Source of the DNA: Cellulomonas sp. SLBN-39
GTDB taxonomy: Bacteria > Actinomycetota > Actinomycetes > Actinomycetales > Cellulomonadaceae
Assembly: GCF_006715865.1 (NCBI RefSeq)
Contig: NZ_VFOA01000001.1
Span: forward strand, 1,302,001-1,366,000
Length of the DNA stretch: 64,000 bases
Direction of reading: 5' to 3'
In this document: positions 39,268-48,052 of the stretch, one piece after another
Position numbering within the stretch: position 1 is the first letter of the stretch
Layout: the number at the start of each line of letters is the position of its first letter
Program-made: the position numbers and the translations under genes
The notes under the pieces: model-generated
The model's database searches: none
Seen by the model: only the letters and a program-made list of their open reading frames with translations
Told to the model about the DNA's origin: nothing

Positions 39268-40353
39268 TCAGGTGGTGGGCGGGGCCGTCGAGGCGCGGAC
39301 GGTCAGGCCCGGGGAGACCACGACGTGGCGCGGCTGCGCGCCGCGGAGCTGGGCGTCGAGCATCTGGACGGCGCGGCGCCCCATGGGCAGGCGGGGCTGG
39401 TCGACGCTGGTCAGCGCGGGGCGGACCTGGGCGGCGCGGTCGGTGTTGTCGTAGCCGACGACGCTGAGGCGGTCGGGGACGGCCACACCCGCGTCGAGGG
39501 CGGCGCCGAGCAGGGCCGTGGCGTGCCGGTCGGTGGCGGCGAACACGGCCGTGGGGGCGTCGGGACCGGCGGAGCGGATGCGCGCGACGAGGTCCGCGAG
39601 CGCGTCCGGCACCGGGGTGCGCTCGGCGGCGGGCGGGGGCGACGAGCGGGGGGTGCGGACGGTCCAGGGGTCGGCGGTCGCGGGGTCGGCGACGACGACC
39701 TGCGCGCGGTCCTCCAGACCGAAGGCGCGCATCGTCGCGGTGAACGCCTCGGCGCGGGCGCGGGCGGCGGCGCTCGACGCGGACGTCAGGTGCGCGACGC
39801 GGCGGTGGCCGAGCGCGACCAGGTGCTCCAGGGCGGCGCGGGTGCCGGCGGCGTCGTCGCCGTGCACGGCACCGACCTCCTCGGGCACGGCGTCGGGGCG
39901 GCCGACCACGACGGTCGGCACGCGGCGACCCAGGTCGGCGAGCTGGTCGTGGTCGAGCAGGCCGGTGACCAGGACGAGGCCGTCGACGCCGAGGCCGAGC
40001 ATCGCGTCGACGCGGGCGGCGAGGGTGCGGGCGTCGCGGCGGCCGTGGCCGAGCAGCACGCCGAGGCCGTGCTCGTCGGCGGCGTCCTCGACGCCGTGGG
40101 CGACGTCGGTGTGGAAGGCGGAGTGCAGGTCGGTCAGGACGACGCCGAGCAGGCCGCTGCGCCCGCGCGCGAGGCTGCGCGCCCACGAGTTGGAGCGGTA
40201 GCCGATCTCCTCGGCCGCCTCGAGCACGCGCCGTCGGGTCGCGTCGCTGACGCCCGGGTCGCCGCGCAGCGCGAGCGAGACCGCCGACTTGGAGACGCCG
40301 GCGGTCAGCGCGACGTCGACGATCGTCGGTCGGTGGGTGGCGGTGCGCGGCAC
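39268..40353 (-). CDS. LacI-family transcriptional repressor
   Basis: A 361-residue regulator. The N-terminal HTH with hinge is IVDVALTAGVSKSAVSLALRG...RRRVLEAAEEIGYRSNSWARSLARG, followed by a periplasmic-binding-protein-like sensor (GLLGVVLTDLHSAFHTDVAHG, FAATDRHATALLGAALDAG, VVGYDNTD). The effector is unknown. The GTG at 40353 is preceded by TACCAC six bases upstream, so the message may be leaderless. It is divergent from the HAD/ECF operon, and two LacI-type operators lie between, so it probably controls both. Confidence 0.93.
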   Translation of the reverse strand: MPRTATHRPTIVDVALTAGVSKSAVSLALRGDPGVSDATRRRVLEAAEEIGYRSNSWARSLARGRSGLLGVVLTDLHSAFHTDVAHGVEDAADEHGLGVLLGHGRRDARTLAARVDAMLGLGVDGLVLVTGLLDHDQLADLGRRVPTVVVGRPDAVPEEVGAVHGDDAAGTRAALEHLVALGHRRVAHLTSASSAAARARAEAFTATMRAFGLEDRAQVVVADPATADPWTVRTPRSSPPPAAERTPVPDALADLVARIRSAGPDAPTAVFAATDRHATALLGAALDAGVAVPDRLSVVGYDNTDRAAQVRPALTSVDQPRLPMGRRAVQMLDAQLRGAQPRHVVVSPGLTVRASTAPPTT

Positions 40354-40448
40354 AGGTCAGTGGTATCCGGCCCGAGGACCGGGAGAACGTCGGGACGGTG
40401 ACCAGGGTCCGTCGTCCGGGTGACGGCCCGGCCAACACGAACGGGTGA

Positions 40449-40483
40449 TGGAACGCTCCAGCGTCGCGTCCTGGAGCGTTCCA
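40449..40483. promoter_or_regulatory. Twin LacI-type operators
   Basis: TGGAACGCTCCA (40449-40460) and its reverse complement TGGAGCGTTCCA (40472-40483), each itself a near palindrome, together forming a 13-bp-arm inverted repeat. They lie in the 236-bp gap between the divergent LacI and HAD genes, 96 and 107 bp from the two starts. Confidence 0.85.
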
Positions 40484-40589
40484 CGGTCGTTCGTCCGACC
40501 GTCGCCCCGCGGCCGTGCACCCTCCCTAGCGTCGTCGTCGACCGGCGGGGCCACCTGGCCCCGCGCGGAACCGACGCGAAGGACCACCC

Positions 40590-42233
40590 GTGACGACGAC
40601 GCCCACGACCCGCCCGACGACGGCGCCGGCCGCGCCCGGCAGCGCGCTGGACGTCGCGCCGCGCGCCCTGCTGCTCGACTTCGGCGGCGTGGTGTTCGAG
40701 ACGTCGAAGGTGCCCGGCGGGCGTGACGACGTCGCGGCGGAGCTCGTGGCGCTGCTGGCGCGTGCGGGGCAGCAGGTCGACCCGGTGCGGGTACGGACCT
40801 CGCTCGACGCCGCGCTGACGGCGCTCAAGCACTGGAAGCACGCGTCGAGCCGTCGCCTCGCCCCGCGGGAGATGGACCACCGCGAGGTCGTCGGGGACTT
40901 CGTCGCCGCGGACCTGCCGCCCGCCGCGCGCGCGGTGCTCGTGGCGGAGGCCGACCACGTGCTGGACCTGCTGACCAGCCGCCTGTCGACGCACCGGGTG
41001 CGCCCGGGCGTGACCCGGCTGCTCGACCTGGCTGCGGCGCACGGCGTGCGCGTCGGCATCGTCTCCAACGCCCACTCGGGCCTCAGCCACCGCCGCCTCA
41101 TGGCCGCGCACGGGCTCGACCGGCACGTGGGCGTGCAGGTGTACTCGGACGAGGTCGGCATGCGCAAGCCCGACCCGCGCACCCTGGCGCTGGCCGCGCA
41201 GGCGCTCGGGGTGCCGCTCGACGCGTGCTGGTACGTGGGCGACACCCTCGACCGGGACGTCGTGGCCGGCCGGCGCGCGGGCGTCGGCGCGACCCTCGTG
41301 ACGCGCAGCCACCACACCGACAGCCCGCCGTTCGCGGTCGACGCGGTGCCCGACGCCGTGGTCGACACCCCGGAGGGTGTCGCGGACCTGCTCGAGCGGG
41401 CCCTCGCGACGGACGCCCCCGCCCCGGCCGTCGCGGCGCCATCCCGCCCGACCCGCGGCGCCCTGCTCATCGACCACGGCGGTGTCATCTCCACGTCCGT
41501 GCCCGACCCCGTGGCCCTCGACGCGTTCGTCGACCACCTGCGCCGGCTGCTCGGCGCGCACGCCGACGGTCTGGACGTCGCCCGCCTGCTCGCCGACGGG
41601 CGCACCCGGTACGCGGCGCTCAAGCGCGAGCGTCACGGGGCGGCCCTCGACGGCGCGCCGCTGCGCGAGGTCGACGCGGTGACGTTCTGGGTCGACGTGG
41701 TGGGTGCCGCGCTCGACGACCGGCGCCGCGCGGTGCTGCGCGCCGAGGCGCACGACCTGACGTACCGGTTCGGGCGCGCCAAGAGCCGCCGTGCGCTGCG
41801 CCCGGGCGTGCGCGCCCTCCTCGAGCACGCCCGCGAGCGCGGCATGCCCGTGGTCGTCGTCTCCAACACCGTCAGCGGGCGGGCGGTGCGCGCGGAGTGC
41901 GCGGCCCACGGGCTGACCGACCTGGTCGGGGCGTCGGTGTGCTCCGACGAGAACGGGCACCGCAAGCCCGACCACCGGCTCGTCGCGGAGGCCCTGGCCG
42001 TCGCGGACGCCGACCCGGCCGCGTCGTGGTTCCTGGGTGACAAGCCCGAGAACGACGCGGTGGCCGCGCGGGCCTGCGGGGTCGCGCGGCGCGTGCTGGT
42101 GCGCGGCGGGTCGACCCCGGACGTCGAGCTCGACGCCGCCCTCGCCCGCGGGCTGGCCACCGACGTCGTCGACGACGCGTCGGGCCTGCTCGCCCTGCTG
42201 CGCGCGCACACCGGCGCACCCGTGCCCGCCTGA
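40590..42233 (+). CDS. Tandem fused HAD-family phosphatase
   Basis: A 547-residue protein made of two full HAD domains. Domain 1 (about 25-270): nucleophile Asp30 in LLLDFGGVVFE, motif II VGIVSNAHSG, Lys in GMRKPDPRT, acidic motif YVGDTLDRD. Domain 2 (about 288-535): Asp295 in LLIDHGGVIST, VVVSNTVSG, GHRKPDHR, FLGDKPEND. In both, the second motif-I Asp is Gly, as in the DFGGV branch (YihX, epoxide-hydrolase N-domains). A single-chain duplication of this kind is unusual. It opens the operon with the ECF transporter, so it may dephosphorylate the imported compound. Confidence 0.88.
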   Translation: MTTTPTTRPTTAPAAPGSALDVAPRALLLDFGGVVFETSKVPGGRDDVAAELVALLARAGQQVDPVRVRTSLDAALTALKHWKHASSRRLAPREMDHREVVGDFVAADLPPAARAVLVAEADHVLDLLTSRLSTHRVRPGVTRLLDLAAAHGVRVGIVSNAHSGLSHRRLMAAHGLDRHVGVQVYSDEVGMRKPDPRTLALAAQALGVPLDACWYVGDTLDRDVVAGRRAGVGATLVTRSHHTDSPPFAVDAVPDAVVDTPEGVADLLERALATDAPAPAVAAPSRPTRGALLIDHGGVISTSVPDPVALDAFVDHLRRLLGAHADGLDVARLLADGRTRYAALKRERHGAALDGAPLREVDAVTFWVDVVGAALDDRRRAVLRAEAHDLTYRFGRAKSRRALRPGVRALLEHARERGMPVVVVSNTVSGRAVRAECAAHGLTDLVGASVCSDENGHRKPDHRLVAEALAVADADPAASWFLGDKPENDAVAARACGVARRVLVRGGSTPDVELDAALARGLATDVVDDASGLLALLRAHTGAPVPA

Positions 42234-42289
42234 CCCGTCCTGACCCACCGTCCCTGCACGCCCGAGCCGTCCCCCGACCGGAGGCCACG

Positions 42290-43276
42290 ATGTCCCTGCA
42301 CACCGGCTCCCCCGCCGTCCCCGACGACAGCACGACCGAGCGCACGGCCGCGCGCCGCGGCGCCCTGCGCGGCACCGGGCCCGGCGGCCTGCGCGAGCTC
42401 GCGCCGCCGCAGAAGCTCATGGTGTTCGTGCTGTCGATGTCCCTGTTCGGGCTGTCGAACATCCTGCTCGAGGTGGTCCCCGACGTGTCGCTGGGGCCGG
42501 TGGACGTCTCGGTGGCGTACTTCGTCTTCGTGCCGCTGACGATGGTGGCGCTGTTCAGCCCGTTCTGGGCGGCGCTCGGCGCCCCGCTCGGCGAGATCGT
42601 GTTCACCGACCTGCTCATGGGCGACTTCTCGGGGCTGTCGGAGATCGAGGGCTTCCTGCAGATGTTCCTCGCGCTGTACGTGGCGGGGTCGCTGATCCGC
42701 AACCCGCGCAGCCGGGGGCAGATCTGGCTCGGGGCGCTGACGGTCGTGGTGATCGACAAGGTGCTCTCGGCGCTGGTGGACCTGTCGAAGGTGTGGGTCG
42801 GCGTGGAGGACGCGGAGCTCGTCGAGGGTCTGCCGCAGTCGATCCTGCTGCTCGAGGGCATCGGGCTCGGGGTCGACGTGATCCTGTCGGGCATCCTGTT
42901 CGGTGCGATCCCCGCGATGTGGCTGATCCCGGCGCTGCACGGGCGGATCGAGCCGATGCTGGGGCTGCGCCCGCGCGTGCCGGGCGAGCCGGTGCAGGGC
43001 ACGGCGCCGCGCAGCGCGTGGTTCGTGGTGGTGGCGCTGCTGCTGTCGGTCGCGTCGTTCGTGTTCGCGTTCCTCGAGGCGTGGGACATGTCCGTCGGCG
43101 CGTTCGAGCCGGACTTCGTCGGGACGTACGGCGACGGGTTCCTGTGGGTGTCGGTCGCGGCGCTCGTGGTGGTCGGCGGGGCGACGTTCCTCGTGGCCCG
43201 CCGCGGGCAGGCCCGGGACGCGGCACGGCGGGACGGCGCCGACCGTGCCGACGACGCTGCGCGGGACGCGCGGTGA
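42290..43276 (+). CDS. Membrane component (probable S subunit) of an ECF-type importer
   Basis: A 328-residue protein with about seven hydrophobic segments between residues 42 and 300 (for example LMVFVLSMSLFGLSNILLEV, FLQMFLALYVAGSLI and SILLLEGIGLGVDVILSGILFGAIPAMWLIPAL). It is followed by a fused ECF ATPase and EcfT, which identifies it as the substrate-specific component by position. It does not match a vitamin-specific S subunit that I know, and it is longer than most (usually about 180-220). The ATG at 42290 follows CGGAGG. Its stop overlaps the ATPase start as GTGA. Confidence 0.72.
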   Translation: MSLHTGSPAVPDDSTTERTAARRGALRGTGPGGLRELAPPQKLMVFVLSMSLFGLSNILLEVVPDVSLGPVDVSVAYFVFVPLTMVALFSPFWAALGAPLGEIVFTDLLMGDFSGLSEIEGFLQMFLALYVAGSLIRNPRSRGQIWLGALTVVVIDKVLSALVDLSKVWVGVEDAELVEGLPQSILLLEGIGLGVDVILSGILFGAIPAMWLIPALHGRIEPMLGLRPRVPGEPVQGTAPRSAWFVVVALLLSVASFVFAFLEAWDMSVGAFEPDFVGTYGDGFLWVSVAALVVVGGATFLVARRGQARDAARRDGADRADDAARDAR

Positions 43277-45018
43277 GCGACCCCGTCATCGCGCTGGAGG
43301 CCGTGAGCTTCCGGTACCCCGGCGCCGCGCGCGACTCGCTGCGCGACGTGGACCTGACGGTCGAGCGCGGGGACGTGCTCGCGGTGGTCGGCGGCAACGG
43401 GTCGGGCAAGACCACGCTGTGCAAGACGTTCAACGGGCTGGTGCCGCACTACTGGGCCGGGGAGTTCGCCGGGGTCGCGCGGGTGGACGGCATCGACACG
43501 TGGGACTCGTCGGTCGCGGTGCTCTCGGAGCGCGTCGGGTACGTCTACCAGGACTTCCAGCACCAGCTCGTGCGGCCCACGGTGCGCGACGAGCTGGAGT
43601 TCGGGCCGGTGAACCGCGGCATGGCCGACTACCGCCGGCGTGCGGCGGAGGCCATGGAGATGCTGCGGATCACGGACCTGGCGGACCGGTTCGTGTGGCA
43701 GCTGTCCGGCGGGCAGGCGCACCTGGCGGCGCTGGCGTCGGTGCTGGCGATGCGGCCGTCCGTGGTCGTCGTCGACGAGCCCGTGGCCGAGCTGGACCCG
43801 GCGCGGGCGGAGGACGTGTACGAGCGGCTGCTCGTGCTCAACCGCGAGCTCGGGCTGACGGTGGTGACGATCGAGCACCACGTGGAGTTCGTCGCACGGT
43901 TCGCGCGGTCGGTGGTGCTGATGGCCGACGGGACGCCGCGCTGGCACCTGCCGGTGGACGAGGCGATGGCCCGCACGGGCGAGCTCGCGGACCACGGGAT
44001 CCCCGCGCCGCAGGTGGTGCGGGCCGTGCAGGGCCTCGGCGTGGACGCGGCGCCGCGGACGGTCGAGCGGGCCGCGGCCCTGCTCCGGCCGCTGCTGGCC
44101 GGGGCGCCCGCGCCCGCCGGCGACGGCTCGGCGACCACGTCCCCGACGGACGGCGGCGCCGCGCGGGCTCCCGGGCGGGAGGTCGTGGCACGGGCCGTGG
44201 GTGTGCGGCACGCGCGCCGCACCGTGCACGGCGACCTGCACGTCGTGCTGCCGGGCCTGGACCTGGACCTGCACACGGGCGAGCGTGTCGCGCTGGTCGG
44301 CGCCAACGGCGCGGGCAAGACGACGCTGCTGCGCATGCTCGCGGGCATCGACGTGCCGCGCGAGGGCACGGTCGAGCTCGACGGCGTCGACACCCGGTCG
44401 GCGCCCGCACCGCGCCTGGCGGACCTCGCGTCGTACCTGTACCAGGACCCGCGCCGCATGCTCTTGACGCCCAGCGTGCGCGAGGACGTGGCGCTGTTCC
44501 CGCGCGGGCGGGGGCGGGCCGACACCGACGAGCTGACCGAGCGGGTGCTGGCGCGCGTGGACCTGACGGACCTCGCGGACCGCGACGGGCGGACCCTCTC
44601 GGGCGGGCAGCAGCGGCGCGCCACGCTGGCCGTGGGCCTGGCGATGCGCCCGCGCCTGCTGCTGCTCGACGAGCCGACCGCGAGCCTCGACGTGACGAGC
44701 CGGGACGCCGTCACGGCGCTGCTCGCGGACCTGGCCGGCACGATCGCGTGCACGGTGGTCGCGACGCACGACATGCAGCTCGTCGCGGAGTGGGCGTCGC
44801 GCGTCGTCGTGCTGGAGGGCGGCGACGTGCTGGCGGACCTGCCGCCGGCGGACCTGTTCGCCCGGCCCGACCTGCTGGCGCGCGCGCACCTGGTGCCGCC
44901 GCAGGTCACGCAGCTCGGCCTGGCGCTGGGGCTGGACCCGGTGCCGCTGGACGTCGACGGGCTGGTCGCCGCGGTGGCGGCCCGCCGCACGGACGCGGTC
45001 GGGGCGGTGGCCCGGTGA
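43273..45018 (+). CDS. Fused double ATPase of an ECF transporter (EcfA-EcfA')
   Basis: A 581-residue protein containing two ABC domains. Domain 1: Walker A GGNGSGKTT (40-48), Q loop VYQDFQHQ, signature LSGGQAH, Walker B VVVDEPVAELD, H loop IEHH. Domain 2: Walker A GANGAGKTT (from 343), LYQDPRRML, signature LSGGQQRR, Walker B LLLLDEPTASLD, H loop THD. It powers uptake through EcfT and the membrane component; one gene for both ATPases is usual in actinobacteria. The GTG at 43273 overlaps the preceding stop and its own stop overlaps the EcfT start. Confidence 0.95.
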   Translation: MSDPVIALEAVSFRYPGAARDSLRDVDLTVERGDVLAVVGGNGSGKTTLCKTFNGLVPHYWAGEFAGVARVDGIDTWDSSVAVLSERVGYVYQDFQHQLVRPTVRDELEFGPVNRGMADYRRRAAEAMEMLRITDLADRFVWQLSGGQAHLAALASVLAMRPSVVVVDEPVAELDPARAEDVYERLLVLNRELGLTVVTIEHHVEFVARFARSVVLMADGTPRWHLPVDEAMARTGELADHGIPAPQVVRAVQGLGVDAAPRTVERAAALLRPLLAGAPAPAGDGSATTSPTDGGAARAPGREVVARAVGVRHARRTVHGDLHVVLPGLDLDLHTGERVALVGANGAGKTTLLRMLAGIDVPREGTVELDGVDTRSAPAPRLADLASYLYQDPRRMLLTPSVREDVALFPRGRGRADTDELTERVLARVDLTDLADRDGRTLSGGQQRRATLAVGLAMRPRLLLLDEPTASLDVTSRDAVTALLADLAGTIACTVVATHDMQLVAEWASRVVVLEGGDVLADLPPADLFARPDLLARAHLVPPQVTQLGLALGLDPVPLDVDGLVAAVAARRTDAVGAVAR

Positions 45019-45836
45019 GCCGGCAGCACCGCGACGTCCTGTCGCTGGAGTGGGTGCGCCTGGAGCTGGTGCGCACCGCCTACGCCACCCGCGGGGGCGT
45101 GCTCGCAGCCATGGACCCGCGGGCCGTGCTGGCCTGGTACGTGCTGCTGGCGCTGGCCCCGTGGTTCACGCACAACCTCACGGTGCTCGGCGCGCTGTTC
45201 GCGGTCGGGGCGGTGAGCGTGCTGCTCGCGCGCGTCGGGCCGCTGGTGCTGGGGCTGTTCGGCATCGGCCTGGTGCTCGAGCTCGCGTACATCGCGGGGG
45301 CCGCGTGGCTGTTCGGCGGTGACACGCAGACCGTGCTCGCGCTGGTCGAGCTGACGCTCAAGCTGGGCACGGTGTCGCTGGCGAGCATGGCCGCGTTCGT
45401 CTCGCTCGACCCGGAGAAGCTCTCCGACGCGCTGCTGGCGATGCGCGCGCCGACGATGCTCGCGTTCGGCGTCAGCTACGGGTACCGGATGCTGCCGCTG
45501 CTCGTCGACGAGTTCAGCGACGTCGTCGAGAGCTACCGGCTGCGCACGCCCGCGCCCGCGCCGGGGTTCCTCGCCTGGCGCTCGGTCGTGCGGCTGGTGC
45601 GGCTCGTGGTGCTGGCGTTCTACCCGGTGTTCCTCAACACCGCGCAGTCGGTGCGGACGACCGTCGAGGCGCTCGAGACGCGCGGGTTCACCTCGGCCGT
45701 CACCGACGGGCGCGGGCGGCGGCTGCGGGTCGGCCACCTGCAGGTCACGGGGTACGACGTGGCGGTGATCGCCGTGACCGCGGGCGCCGTCACGGTGGCG
45801 TTCTGGGCCGGGGCGCAGTGGCCGCTGTTCCGGTGA
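45015..45836 (+). CDS. EcfT-like transmembrane component
   Basis: A 273-residue protein with four to six helices (about residues 34-125 and 245-270) and a cytosolic coupling region. The two short Ala-Arg-Gly-type motifs are visible as SYGYRMLPLLVDEF and, in the coupling helices, ESYRLRTPAPAP and TVEALETRGF. These contact the two ATPase domains. The GTG at 45015 overlaps the ATPase stop as GTGA. It is last in the LacI-controlled operon. Confidence 0.9.
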   Translation: MSRQHRDVLSLEWVRLELVRTAYATRGGVLAAMDPRAVLAWYVLLALAPWFTHNLTVLGALFAVGAVSVLLARVGPLVLGLFGIGLVLELAYIAGAAWLFGGDTQTVLALVELTLKLGTVSLASMAAFVSLDPEKLSDALLAMRAPTMLAFGVSYGYRMLPLLVDEFSDVVESYRLRTPAPAPGFLAWRSVVRLVRLVVLAFYPVFLNTAQSVRTTVEALETRGFTSAVTDGRGRRLRVGHLQVTGYDVAVIAVTAGAVTVAFWAGAQWPLFR

Positions 45837-45903
45837 CGCGGGCGCGGTCATGATGGTCGGACCCGCACCCCGCGGGCCCGACCGCCGACGAGAGGACCCG
45901 CCC

Positions 45904-46314
45904 GTGCCCCAGGCTCCGCTGCCCGACGACGTCGCTGCGCTGCTGGCCCGCCCGAACCACGCCGTGATGGCGACCGTCCGGCCCGACGGCGCCCCGGTCA
46001 CCGTGGCGACCTGGTACCTGCTCGAGGACGACGGCCGCGTGCTGCTCAACCTCGACGCCGGCCGCGCCCGCCTCAAGCACCTGCGCGCGAACCCGCACGT
46101 GGCCCTCACCGCGCTGGCCGGCGACGACTGGTACACCCACGTGAGCGTTCAGGGGCGGGTCGTGGACATCCACGACGACGTCGACCTGGTGGACATCGAC
46201 CGGCTTGCGCGGCACTACACGGGCAGCCCCTACCGGGTGCGGGACCGCGCCCGTGTCAGCGTGCTGGTCGAGGTCGACCGGTGGCACGGCTGGGGCGCCG
46301 CGCAGGCGGACTGA
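45904..46314 (+). CDS. PPOX-class F420-dependent oxidoreductase
   Basis: A 136-residue split-barrel protein: LARPNHAVMATVRPDGAPVTVATWYLLEDDGRVLLN, then RLKHLRANPHVALTAL and the late VSVLVEVDRWHGW. The signature and length belong to the F420-binding branch of the PNP-oxidase superfamily, which reduces diverse small molecules. The GTG at 45904 follows GAGAGG at nine bases; the frame opens earlier at 45850 without a ribosome site. It is a single gene after the ECF operon. Confidence 0.9.
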   Translation: MPQAPLPDDVAALLARPNHAVMATVRPDGAPVTVATWYLLEDDGRVLLNLDAGRARLKHLRANPHVALTALAGDDWYTHVSVQGRVVDIHDDVDLVDIDRLARHYTGSPYRVRDRARVSVLVEVDRWHGWGAAQAD

Positions 46315-46342
46315 CGCCGCGGGCCGCAGCGTCGCGCATCGT

Positions 46343-46432
46343 CAAGAAGCGGGGTCCTTCGCACGCACGGTCCGCGTCCTCGCCGCCTGCCGGCCGCTGC
46401 GGCGCCGACGGGCGCAAGAACGCCGATCCTTC
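46343..46432 (+). promoter_or_regulatory. Two CAAGAA-N6-TCCTTC sites upstream of ramB
   Basis: CAAGAA-N6-TCCTTC occurs at 46343-46360 and again at 46415-46432, 72 bp apart, in the 168-bp gap before the regulator gene. Equal arms and spacing suggest an operator pair, possibly for autoregulation. Confidence 0.6.
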
Positions 46433-46482
46433 TCGGGGACGGTGTCTGGACCACGCACGAGCGCCCATGTGACGGTGGTCAC

Positions 46483-48042
46483 ATGGCGACGACGGCGTAC
46501 CGACCCGGCACCTCCCGACCCCTGCCGCGGGTCGCCGGGGTCCCGCCGCGCCCCGGCGCGCGGGCCGTCGCCGACGCCCGGGCCACCGGCGGGGGTGCCG
46601 CCGGGCAGCACGACGGCCCTCCCGACACGCTCGTGCTCGGGCGGCGCATCCGGCACCTGCGCACCGCGCGCGGCATGACGCTGGAGGACCTCGGGCGCGC
46701 GATCGGCCGGGCGCCGTCGCAGGTCTCGATGCTCGAGAACGGGCACCGCGAGCCGCGCGCGTCCCAGCTCACCGCGGTGGCCGAGGCGCTGGACGTCCCG
46801 CTGCGCGAGCTGCTGCGCCCCGAGCCCCCGACCCGGCGGGCGGCCCTGGAGGTCGCGCTGGAGCGCGCGCAGCGCGGACCCCTGCTCGCCGGGCTGGGAG
46901 TGCCGTCGGTCAAGGTGGGCCGCTCGCTGCCGACGGACGCGCTCGACGCGCTGGTGACGCTCGTCGACCAGGTGCAGCGCCTGCTCGTCGAGCACGCGGC
47001 CACCCCGGAGGAGGCCCGCCGCGCGAACACCGAGCTGCGCGCCCGCATGCGCGCGCAGGACAACCACTTCCCCGACCTGGAGGAGCACGCGCGCACGCTG
47101 CTCGCGGCCGTCGGGCACCGCGGCGGACCGCTCTCGCAGCGCGCGACCGCGGAGATCGCCGCCCACCTGGGCTTCACGCTGCACCACGTGGCCGACCTGC
47201 CGCACTCCACCCGGACCGTCACCGACCTCGCCCACCACCGGATCTACCTGCCGCACGGCGAACCGGGTGTGCACGACTCGCGCTCGCCCCTCCTCCAGGC
47301 GCTGGCCTCGCACGTGCTGGGCCACACCGAGCCGCGGGACTACGCCGACTTCCTGCGGCAGCGCGTCGAGGCCAACTACCTGGCGGCCGCGCTGATGCTG
47401 CCCGAGGCGTCCGCGGTGGCGCTGCTGCAGGAGGCGAAGGCCGAGCGGCGGCTCTCGGTGGAGGACCTGCGCGACGCGTTCGCCGTGCCGTACGAGACGG
47501 CGGCGCACCGGTTCACCAACCTCGCGACCCGGCACCTGGGCGTGCCCGTGCACTTCATGAAGGTCCACGAGGGCGGCACGCTGCACAAGGCGTACGAGAA
47601 CGACGGGGTGGTGTTCCCGTCCGACCCGCTCGGCGCGATCGAGGGGCAGCCGGTGTGCCGGCAGTGGACCGCGCGGGTGGTGTTCGCCCGCGACGACCGG
47701 CTCAGCCCGTTCCACCAGTACACCGACACCACCGCGGGCACCTTCTGGTGCACCTCGCGCGTGCAGGGGTCGGCGCAGGGGCACTTCTCGGTGAGCGTCG
47801 GCGTGCCGTTCGCGCACGTGCGGTGGTTCCAGGGGCGCGAGACGGCGGCGCGCGCGGCGTCCCGCTGCCCGGACCCGACGTGCTGCCGCCGTCCCCCGGA
47901 GCCGCTCGCGCAGCGGTGGGCGGACCGCTCGTTCCCGGCGGCCCGCCCGCACGCCAGCCTGCTCGCGGCGCTGCCGGTCGGGGTGTTCCCCGGCGTCGAC
48001 ACCACCGAGGTCTACGAGTTCCTCGACCGGCACGCACCGTGA
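46483..48042 (+). CDS. ramB: RamB/PrpR-type regulator of acetate or propionate metabolism
   Basis: A 519-residue XRE-family regulator. Residues 52-107 form the HTH (RIRHLRTARGMTLEDLGRAIGRAPSQVSMLENG). The middle is the IrrE/ImmA-like domain, where the metallopeptidase HExxH is replaced by HVLGH (277-281), so proteolysis is unlikely. The C-terminal domain carries cysteines in PVCRQW, FWCTSR and CPDPTCC (462-468), which match the iron-sulfur-type Cys cluster of mycobacterial PrpR. Relatives repress or activate aceA/aceB and methylcitrate genes in response to acyl-CoA, which fits aceA-aceB at 28.7-32.1 kb. Confidence 0.9.
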   Translation: MATTAYRPGTSRPLPRVAGVPPRPGARAVADARATGGGAAGQHDGPPDTLVLGRRIRHLRTARGMTLEDLGRAIGRAPSQVSMLENGHREPRASQLTAVAEALDVPLRELLRPEPPTRRAALEVALERAQRGPLLAGLGVPSVKVGRSLPTDALDALVTLVDQVQRLLVEHAATPEEARRANTELRARMRAQDNHFPDLEEHARTLLAAVGHRGGPLSQRATAEIAAHLGFTLHHVADLPHSTRTVTDLAHHRIYLPHGEPGVHDSRSPLLQALASHVLGHTEPRDYADFLRQRVEANYLAAALMLPEASAVALLQEAKAERRLSVEDLRDAFAVPYETAAHRFTNLATRHLGVPVHFMKVHEGGTLHKAYENDGVVFPSDPLGAIEGQPVCRQWTARVVFARDDRLSPFHQYTDTTAGTFWCTSRVQGSAQGHFSVSVGVPFAHVRWFQGRETAARAASRCPDPTCCRRPPEPLAQRWADRSFPAARPHASLLAALPVGVFPGVDTTEVYEFLDRHAP

Positions 48043-48052
48043 GGCCCGCCGG

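Noticed and set aside
43629..46136. Long antisense open frame over the ECF genes
   Set aside because: A typical high-GC shadow of the real genes; no domain or ribosome site.
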